From Litorivicinus sp. (GTDB lineage: Bacteria; Pseudomonadota; Gammaproteobacteria; Pseudomonadales; Litorivicinaceae), in contig JAGYIK010000064.1 of the NCBI GenBank assembly GCA_018402605.1, positions 1-6,491 on the forward strand: a stretch of DNA of 6,491 nt. Reading direction: 5' to 3'. Both the position numbers and the translations under genes were made by a program. Position 1 is the first letter of the stretch; every line of letters starts with the position of its first letter. Shown piece by piece: positions 1 to 5,295 of this stretch. Below the pieces are notes generated by a model. It saw only the letters and a program-made list of their open reading frames with translations, did not search any database and was not told the origin of the DNA.

Positions 1-1298
1 TTCATTTGAACCAGATGATGGCGGAGGGCGACCTCACTCGGAAACAGCGCGACCGCATCTTGGCCCAGATGACAGATGAAGTCTCCGATCTGGTACTGCA
101 TAACAATTACCGGCAAGCACAGGCGGTCAGCTTGTCGCGGATGCACGCCTCAGAAACGCCGGACGACGTGCTTCGCTTTATGCAGTCGCTGGCGGAGCAA
201 GGTCGACTGGATCGGGAACTTGAGTTCCTGCCAAGTGATGAGGTGATGCATGAGCGGATGGCGAATCGCCAGACGCTCTCTGGGCCTGAGCTCTCGGTTT
301 TAATCTAGTATGCGAAAAACGAATTAAAAGAGGCCTTTGCATGCCCGGAGATTGCGGCAGACCCAGTTCTTGCGGAGCGGGCACTGACGGCATTTCCGGC
401 ATCACTTGCAAAGCGGGATCGGAAGACATTGCTCAATCATCAATTGGTATCCGAAATCGCGGCGACTCAGTGGGCCAACATGATGGTCAACATGATGGGC
501 ATTACCTTTGCAAAACGGATGCAGGAGGCCAGTGGCCGATCCTATTTTGAGGTATTGAAGGCTTTTGCTGTCGCGCAAGCGGTGTACGAATTTGAGGACG
601 CTTGGACAGGAGTTGAAAACGCAGGCGACACGTTGGCTGCAGATGCGCAGCTGATGGAGATGCGTCATCTACATCGATTGGTCCGCCGCGCCACACGCTG
701 GCTGTTAAGAAATCGGCCTCTCGATCTGTCCTGCGCAGAGGAGATTGATCGGTATAAGGCTGCGATGCGTACGCTCCTCGACGATGGCTTGACGCTTCTT
801 CCGTCGCCACGGGCCGAGGCTGTTCAGGCAGAGATCAACGCGCTAATCGAGCAAGGTGTGACACGGCACGCAGCCTTGACCATTCGGGTTGGCCTGGCAT
901 TTAACCAGTTGATTTCAATCGCTGAAGTTGCCCATGTCTCGGGCCGAAAACTGATGGATGTAGCCAGCTTATTTGTCGGGCTTGGGGAACAACTTGGGCT
1001 GCTTCGGTTTGCGCGATTGGTCAACGATTTGGCAGTGGCCAACAATTGGGAGGCACTCGCGCGCGAAGCATTTCGAGATGATCTCAATGCCAGTCAGCAA
1101 CGCTTAGCCCACGCACTATCCATGATGAAGGGCAAGCCTGACCTATTGGTGTCTCAATGTATTGAAGCGCATCAGGTGGATGGTGATCGCTGGTTAACCA
1201 TCTTAGATCGGCTGGAGAGTACGGTGGATGTGTCGTTCCCGATGCTCTCGGTCGCGATGCGTGAACTGAAGGCACTCGAAGCCCGCGTTGTAGCCTAA
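1..1298 (+). pseudogene. gdhB: NAD-specific glutamate dehydrogenase (large, ~1600-aa class), C-terminal part, interrupted by an in-frame amber codon
   Basis: This enzyme class oxidatively deaminates glutamate to 2-oxoglutarate and ammonium with NAD in the cytoplasm, mainly for catabolic use of glutamate and arginine. The frame is open from the left edge (codons from base 3), so the N-terminal and catalytic regions lie outside. The 101 visible residues before the break contain family-like stretches (DLTRKQRD, MTDEVSDLVL, LSGPELSVL). The same frame then meets TAG at 306-308 and continues for 329 residues to TAA at 1298, with YAKNELKEA, GITFAKRM and the signature ATRWLLRN (690-713). No base is lost or gained: homologues read roughly PELAVLLAYAK where this reads PELSVLI-stop-YAK. 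The downstream half is otherwise intact, which suggests a recent nonsense change, a base-call error or readthrough rather than an old pseudogene. If real, the stop removes about 330 C-terminal residues. The downstream piece alone cannot be a functional enzyme. The symbol follows Pseudomonas usage. Family assignment is strong; functional status is uncertain. Confidence 0.88.
306..308 (+). other. In-frame amber (TAG) codon inside the glutamate dehydrogenase gene
   Basis: Reading from base 3, the codons are CTC TCG GTT TTA ATC TAG TAT GCG AAA. The residue before Tyr-Ala-Lys is usually a small one (Ala or Ser) in homologues I recall, so a single TCG-to-TAG change would explain it. There is no compensating start: the next ATG (310) is out of frame, and the first in-frame ATG is at 480, inside the conserved helical domain. 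TAG also serves as the natural stop of rmf in this window (2408-2410), which argues against wholesale reassignment of the codon. Confidence 0.9.
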
Positions 1299-1303
1299 CA
1301 GGA

Positions 1304-1321
1304 TGCGGCCGAAAGGCCGCA
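1304..1321 (+). terminator. Short hairpin with GAAA loop between gdhB and pyrD
   Basis: TGCGGCC (1304-1310) and GGCCGCA (1315-1321) pair perfectly over 7 bp around a GAAA tetraloop, six bases after the glutamate dehydrogenase stop. No T-run follows (the next bases are CAGGTATACT), so this is not a textbook intrinsic terminator. It could be a 3'-end stabilising stem, a weak terminator or an attenuating structure before pyrD. Confidence 0.4.
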
Positions 1322-1325
1322 CAGG

Positions 1326-1331
1326 TATACT
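1326..1331 (+). promoter_or_regulatory. Possible -10 box for pyrD
   Basis: TATACT matches the sigma-70 -10 consensus at five of six positions and lies 23 bases before the pyrD GTG. I see no convincing -35 element at the right distance; that region falls in the preceding hairpin. Transcription from here would begin near 1338 and leave a leader of only about 17 nt. Weak call. Confidence 0.25.
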
Positions 1332-1345
1332 CCGCGCTTTGTGAT

Positions 1346-1349
1346 GGAG
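1346..1349 (+). promoter_or_regulatory. Shine-Dalgarno deciding the pyrD start
   Basis: GGAG sits 5 bases before GTG at 1355. The alternative in-frame GTG at 1349 would overlap this motif and has no upstream purine-rich site, so 1355 is preferred. Confidence 0.5.
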
Positions 1350-1354
1350 TGACC

Positions 1355-2353
1355 GTGTATTCAGTCTTAAAGCCAGCCTTGTTCGCGCTTGATCCCGAGC
1401 GCGCGCACGATCTGACAATCCATAGTCTTCGAACCCTAGGTTCAGCGCTCGGTTCGAGACCTCCAATGGCTGGACGGTCCGTGCAGATTGCCGGGCTTCA
1501 ATTTGCCAACCCCATTGGTCTTGCTGCAGGTTTGGATAAGGATGGTGAAGCCGTCTCAGGGTTCTCGCGTCTTGGCTTTGGCCATCTTGAGGTGGGGACT
1601 GTCACACCACGTCCACAGCCAGGTAATCCACAGCCTCGGGTGTTCCGCTTAACGGAGGACCGAGGACTAATTAATCGTTTTGGATTCAATAATGCTGGCG
1701 TTGAAGCCTTGGTATCACGTCTCGATGGTCATCCCTATACGGGGATTCTTGGTGTCAATATTGGAAAGAACAAAGACACTGATAATGCATCAGCGCATGA
1801 AGATTATGTGTTCTGTCTCAAACACGCAGCGCCGGTGTGTGATTACATCACGGTGAATGTGTCGAGCCCGAATACACCCGGACTTCGCGATTTAGCGGAT
1901 GCGGAGCGCATTTTGGATGTCATCAAGCCGGTTCTCGATGCCCGGGTGAATCTATCCAATCGGCGCGGTGCGCGCCTACCCATTTTTGTCAAATTGGCAC
2001 CCGACTTTGCCGATGATGATTTGGCGAGGGTGCTTGAGGCGTTGATGGCGGTTGAGATTGATGCAGTTATTCTGACAAACACAACGCTCGCGCGCGATGG
2101 TCTGAAAAGTCCCCAAGGTGTCGAGGTTGGTGGATTGTCAGGTGCGCCTCTAACCAAGCGGTCAACCCATTGCTTGCGTGTCGCAGACAGTGTGATCGCT
2201 GGTCGCCTGCCGATTATTTCAGTCGGCGGAATCATGAGCGTGAGCGATTGCCAAAGCCGCTTGGCACTCGGCGCTTCACTGGTGCAACTGTATACGGGTT
2301 TGATTTACCAAGGCCCGGGGTTGGTCAAGGCTGCAATTCGGGGAACGGTTTGA
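1355..2353 (+). CDS. pyrD: Dihydroorotate dehydrogenase (quinone), class 2
   Basis: PyrD oxidises dihydroorotate to orotate in de novo pyrimidine synthesis. It is an FMN enzyme on the inner face of the cytoplasmic membrane and passes electrons to quinone. With GTG at 1355 the protein is 332 aa, close to the usual ~336. It starts MYSVLKPALF-ALDPERAHD, aligning with the E. coli and Pseudomonas N-terminus, the amphipathic membrane/quinone segment of class 2 enzymes. Visible motifs are NPIGLAAGLDKDGE, GTVTPRPQPGNPQPR, NRFGFNN, NIGKNKDT, NVSSPNTPGLR (catalytic-base Ser at about residue 171, marking class 2 rather than the Cys of class 1), a KLAPD lysine segment, TNTT, GGLSGAPL and the phosphate-binding SVGGI. 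An in-frame GTG at 1349 would add two residues but lacks a ribosome site. The gene lies 56 bp after the glutamate dehydrogenase on the same strand and faces rmf. It appears intact. Confidence 0.96.
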   Translation: MYSVLKPALFALDPERAHDLTIHSLRTLGSALGSRPPMAGRSVQIAGLQFANPIGLAAGLDKDGEAVSGFSRLGFGHLEVGTVTPRPQPGNPQPRVFRLTEDRGLINRFGFNNAGVEALVSRLDGHPYTGILGVNIGKNKDTDNASAHEDYVFCLKHAAPVCDYITVNVSSPNTPGLRDLADAERILDVIKPVLDARVNLSNRRGARLPIFVKLAPDFADDDLARVLEALMAVEIDAVILTNTTLARDGLKSPQGVEVGGLSGAPLTKRSTHCLRVADSVIAGRLPIISVGGIMSVSDCQSRLALGASLVQLYTGLIYQGPGLVKAAIRGTV

Positions 2354-2371
2354 AAATTCAGCAGACTGAGA

Positions 2372-2396
2372 ACTGCACCCCTTGTGGGGGTGCAGT
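2372..2396. terminator. Convergent-gap hairpin between pyrD and rmf
   Basis: ACTGCACCCC (2372-2381) and GGGGTGCAGT (2387-2396) form a perfect 10-bp stem with the 5-nt loop TTGTG. It lies in the 54-bp gap between the pyrD stop and the rmf stop, where a bidirectional terminator is expected. Neither strand has a proper T-run after the stem: the plus strand continues GGACGGAAGC, and the minus strand reaches a T4 only about 14 nt later. It may act as a U-tract-poor terminator or as a stabilising 3' stem for either transcript. Confidence 0.6.
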
Positions 2397-2407
2397 GGAC
2401 GGAAGCC

Positions 2408-2617
2408 CTATGAGGCGATCCGCGGGTCACAATGAATGCCGGAAACGCCGGTTAGGCCTTCCCAAGATGCGGTGCGTCCATCACGCCAGCCGGACAACCA
2501 CGCGTCGCGACCAGGGCCTGATGTGGCGGGGCAGAGCTCTTTTGAACGTCCTTCCACGCCTGCGGAATATCCACGGTTATAAAACCGTTCTTCCAGGTTA
2601 CGCTTCATTGTTTTCAT
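2408..2617 (-). CDS. rmf: Ribosome modulation factor (RMF)
   Basis: RMF is a small basic protein that binds the 30S subunit near the 3' end of 16S rRNA in slow or stationary growth and drives 70S ribosomes into inactive 100S dimers. The 69-aa product contains the family core: RNLEERFYNRGYSAG, GRSKELCP (residues 23-30) and AWLSGWRDGR (39-48). The C-terminal tail GLTGVSGIH matches the longer Pseudomonas-type RMF, whereas E. coli RMF has 55 residues. ATG at 2617 gives exactly the spacing to RGY seen in E. coli and is preceded by AAGGAGGT, so it is preferred over the in-frame ATG at 2608. The stop is TAG. The gene is convergent with pyrD and divergent from rlmL, 70 bp away. Strong translation signals suggest an abundantly made protein, and an inverted repeat in the leader may affect expression or mRNA stability. 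Confidence 0.95.
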   Translation of the reverse strand: MKTMKRNLEERFYNRGYSAGVEGRSKELCPATSGPGRDAWLSGWRDGRTASWEGLTGVSGIHCDPRIAS

Positions 2618-2625
2618 ATGTTGTG

Positions 2626-2633
2626 ACCTCCTT
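2626..2633 (-). promoter_or_regulatory. Near-ideal Shine-Dalgarno of rmf
   Basis: On the minus strand AAGGAGGT lies 8 nt before the ATG at 2617. It is the strongest ribosome binding site in the window and fixes the rmf start. RMF itself binds close to the anti-Shine-Dalgarno region of 16S rRNA, so strong dependence on this contact could matter for autoregulation; that link is inference. Confidence 0.8.
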
Positions 2634-2636
2634 GGC

Positions 2637-2655
2637 GTCGGTGTCTGATACCGAC
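2637..2655. promoter_or_regulatory. Inverted repeat in the rmf-rlmL divergent gap
   Basis: GTCGGT (2637-2642) and ACCGAC (2650-2655) are perfect inverted arms. The stem can extend inward by a G-U and a T-A pair, leaving a 3-nt loop. In the rmf transcript the hairpin ends 3 nt before the Shine-Dalgarno. On DNA it could be an operator shared by both divergent genes; in RNA it could be a 5' stabilising or occluding stem. I found no clear -10/-35 pair for either gene in the 70-bp gap, so the rmf promoter may lie inside the start of rlmL. Confidence 0.45.
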
Positions 2656-2687
2656 CCCTCGTCCTTGGTTTTCACCAGTGATTCACC

Positions 2688-4847
2688 ATGAACCACGACC
2701 TTGACCTTAGCACAGGAATTTTCGCAGTGGGAACCCTCTTGGCGACCGATGACCTCGTTGCTGATGAGCTGACCGCCAGAGGGCTGGATGTCAAAGGCCG
2801 TGCACTCGGTTGGGTGACGGCTGAGGGTAGCCTTCGTGATGCCTATGAGAGCCTGTTGTGGACCCGCGTTGGTGATCGTGTGGTGTGGGTGCTTGATCGT
2901 GACGAGACGCCAACAGCTGATGCCTTCCGCTCGTTGGTTGCACGAATTCCATGGAATAGCCTGTTGTACCCCGGGATGTCAGTGCGCGTCGATGTCAGTG
3001 GCAAAATGCATTGGGTCAAGGACACGCGGTTTGCCGGTCAGTTGGTTATGGATGCAATTCGTGATCAGGCTGACGCGGCTGGACGTCCGCGGCCGGAGTA
3101 TGACGCTGCCGAGCCGGCAGTCCGCGTTGCCGTGCGTTTCGGTCGTGGGACGGCAGATATTGGGGTGACACTCAATCTGACACCACTGAATCAGCGCGGG
3201 TATCGCACAGAGGGGGGCGTTGCGCCGCTGCGCGAGACACTTGCTCAGGTCATGATTGCGCGACTTAAGGTCGATGCATCCGTGCCTGAGGTCATTATCG
3301 ACCCCTGTTGTGGATCTGGCACCTTATTGATTGAAGCGGCCATGCGTTTGATGAATCGTGCTCCACAGGTGCAGCGCCCAGCATCACGGCTCTCCAAATG
3401 GCTAGGGCTTGAGTCCATTTCCTGGACCGAGTTGGTTGCAGATGCCAAATCACAAGAACGTCCGCTACACACGCGTTGCGTTGGCTATGACATTGATGAC
3501 GATGCCATTGCAAGGGCGCGAGAAAATATTGAGCGCGCGGGCCTCTCCGATGCCATCCAGGTCACCTATGGTGACGTCTACGATTTGACGCCAACTGCCG
3601 ATCTCACCGAGGGTACTGGCTGGATTTTGGCCAATCCGCCCTATGGAACACGGCTTGGTCGTGGGCAAGATCTTCCAGAGCTCTATTTCACACTGGGCGA
3701 GCGCGCAAAGCAGTGGGCCGGGAGTCAACTCGGTGTGATTACCAGTGAACCCGAGCTCTCGCAGTCGATGCGACTGCGTCCGAAAAAGAAATGGACCATG
3801 CAAGCAGGTGGCCAGCGGCTCACAATCAGTCAGTTTGTCCTCGGTGAAAACCCAGTTACTGAGGCGGCGGATTCTGTGCAGTCTGCACCGCCAGAGGCTG
3901 TGCTTGGACTGCTTAACCGGTTATCTAAAAATCTCGATAAACGCGCTAAGTTACTGAAAGAGAATGTGATTGACTGCTATCGCATTTACGATGCGGACCT
4001 GCCTGAATTCAACGTGGTTATCGATCGATTCGGCGATTATTTACATATTCAGGAATATCGGCCGCCCAAAACAATTGATCCGAAGAAGGCTAGCGAGCGG
4101 CGTCAACTGATCCGTCAGTGGGTCCCCAAGCATCTGGGGATCCCATTGAAGAACGCGGTCTATAAAGAGCGCTTCCGTCAGACGGGAGCGACTCAATATG
4201 AAAAGGGTGATGCGCCGTTATGGGTGGACGTAGCGGAGAACGGGCTCAACTTTGAAGTGAACTTAACCACCTACACGGACGTTGGACTGTTCTTGGATCA
4301 CCGTCCGCTGCGGCGCTGGTTGATGGCTGAATGTAAAGGCCTGCATGTATTGAATCTATTTTGCTACACCGGCGCACTGAGTGTCGCGGCGGCCAAGGGC
4401 TTTGCGCGCACCGTGACCAGTGTCGATGCATCCAACACCTACCTGAATTGGGCAGAGGATCATTTCGCCAAAAACGGCCTGAATCCCAAGCATTACGAGT
4501 TTCTCCGCGCGAATATCCTTGAATGGATCAGCGATCGGCCAGAGCCCTTGTATGACCTAATTCTTCTCGATCCACCGACGTTCTCCAACACGAAGGCCTC
4601 AGAGATCACACTGGACATCCAGCGCGATCATTTACAGCTTTTGCTCGACACGAGCCAATGGCTCATGCCCGGTGGATCGATTTATTTTTCGAGTAATGCG
4701 CGGGGATTTCAGCTTGACCCGGCGGTGGGGACGCACTTTCGTGTCGAAGATCTGACAAACCGGAGTATTGACGCGGACTTCGATCGCGCGCCGCCACATG
4801 TGCTATTTAGGTTATGGCCTTTGGTGCCGAGCGACGAACCACACTAA
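2688..4847 (+). CDS. rlmL: Bifunctional 23S rRNA (guanine) methyltransferase RlmKL
   Basis: This cytoplasmic SAM-dependent enzyme makes m2G2445 (RlmL half) and m7G2069 (RlmK half) in 23S rRNA, E. coli numbering, during 50S assembly. The 719 residues match the family length (E. coli about 702). The N-terminal part, to about residue 155, is ferredoxin-like plus THUMP. The first methyltransferase has DPCCGSGTLLIEAAM from residue 205 (SAM site) and NPPYG at 316-320 (catalytic motif IV). A linker contains CYRIYDADLPEFNVVIDR. The second methyltransferase has NLFCYTG from residue 556 and DPPTFSN at 628-634. Both active sites look intact and the fusion is unbroken. ATG 2688 is the only sensible start, giving about 8 residues more than E. 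coli before the first strand. No Shine-Dalgarno is evident before it, unlike rmf. The 3' end overlaps the opposing DUF2878 gene by 41 bp. Confidence 0.96.
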   Translation: MNHDLDLSTGIFAVGTLLATDDLVADELTARGLDVKGRALGWVTAEGSLRDAYESLLWTRVGDRVVWVLDRDETPTADAFRSLVARIPWNSLLYPGMSVRVDVSGKMHWVKDTRFAGQLVMDAIRDQADAAGRPRPEYDAAEPAVRVAVRFGRGTADIGVTLNLTPLNQRGYRTEGGVAPLRETLAQVMIARLKVDASVPEVIIDPCCGSGTLLIEAAMRLMNRAPQVQRPASRLSKWLGLESISWTELVADAKSQERPLHTRCVGYDIDDDAIARARENIERAGLSDAIQVTYGDVYDLTPTADLTEGTGWILANPPYGTRLGRGQDLPELYFTLGERAKQWAGSQLGVITSEPELSQSMRLRPKKKWTMQAGGQRLTISQFVLGENPVTEAADSVQSAPPEAVLGLLNRLSKNLDKRAKLLKENVIDCYRIYDADLPEFNVVIDRFGDYLHIQEYRPPKTIDPKKASERRQLIRQWVPKHLGIPLKNAVYKERFRQTGATQYEKGDAPLWVDVAENGLNFEVNLTTYTDVGLFLDHRPLRRWLMAECKGLHVLNLFCYTGALSVAAAKGFARTVTSVDASNTYLNWAEDHFAKNGLNPKHYEFLRANILEWISDRPEPLYDLILLDPPTFSNTKASEITLDIQRDHLQLLLDTSQWLMPGGSIYFSSNARGFQLDPAVGTHFRVEDLTNRSIDADFDRAPPHVLFRLWPLVPSDEPH

Positions 4848-5295
4848 AAAAAAGTAACCAGGTCACGGTCAAGATCATAAAGCTTTGCAGGTCGCCGAGG
4901 GGGAGCTCAAGTGGCGCAAGGCGTGCTCCGCCGACATAGGTCACTGCCGCACCCATCGCACCGACCACGGTCAGCGCTGGATGACCACTCCAGACCCAGC
5001 GCAAACTGTGTTTGAGAACAGTCGGAAATGCGAGCCAGAGTCCGACAAACCAAAGTGGCAGCACCGGAAGCGCGAGCTCTGGAAATTGAAGGACGCCGAC
5101 AAAGGTGAGCAGTTGATCAATCGACAGACCGACGGTTCCCCAGATCAACATCTGCTTCCGTTCAACGCTGTCTGCAGTGGAGCGGAGGTGCCAGCCACAC
5201 CAGGCAAGCGCAGCGACAACAAACCAATCGCCGCCCAGAACCAGGGCAAACCAAACCAGTTGGAACCCAACGATGTTAAAGAGCATCGCGCGCAT
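4807..5295 (-). CDS. DUF2878 family inner-membrane protein
   Basis: A 162-aa, very hydrophobic, Trp-rich protein of unknown function. Hydrophobic segments are visible at about residues 4-20, 22-36, 50-70, 78-95, 107-124 and 137-153, so five or six membrane helices are likely. Recognisable family features are the N-terminal NIVGFQLVWFA, an Asp in helix 3 (SIDQLL), PLWFVGLWLAF followed by LKHSLRW, and YVGGARLAPLEL. The start is ATG at 5295, whose A is the last base of the upstream cfa-like TGA (TGATG). This implies translational coupling; no separate ribosome site is seen. The open frame runs upstream to 5430, but those residues overlap the cfa-like gene and are not family-like. Such proteins commonly sit beside cfa-like and FAD-oxidoreductase genes, suggesting a membrane-lipid role (inference). 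The 3' end contains a T8 run and overlaps rlmL antisense by 41 bp. Confidence 0.85.
   Translation of the reverse strand: MRAMLFNIVGFQLVWFALVLGGDWFVVAALAWCGWHLRSTADSVERKQMLIWGTVGLSIDQLLTFVGVLQFPELALPVLPLWFVGLWLAFPTVLKHSLRWVWSGHPALTVVGAMGAAVTYVGGARLAPLELPLGDLQSFMILTVTWLLFFSVVRRSAPKAIT

Noticed and set aside
306..429. A frameshift or two separate genes in the glutamate dehydrogenase region
   Set aside because: Bases 309-428 translate in the same frame as both halves and give family-like sequence (YAKNELKEA...). Only a single TAG interrupts it; the apparent TTG start at 429 is just a Leu codon.
2170..2691. A 173-residue plus-strand open frame across the pyrD end, rmf and the rlmL start
   Set aside because: It overlaps pyrD in another frame and runs antisense to rmf, has no recognisable motifs, and rmf on the other strand is clear.
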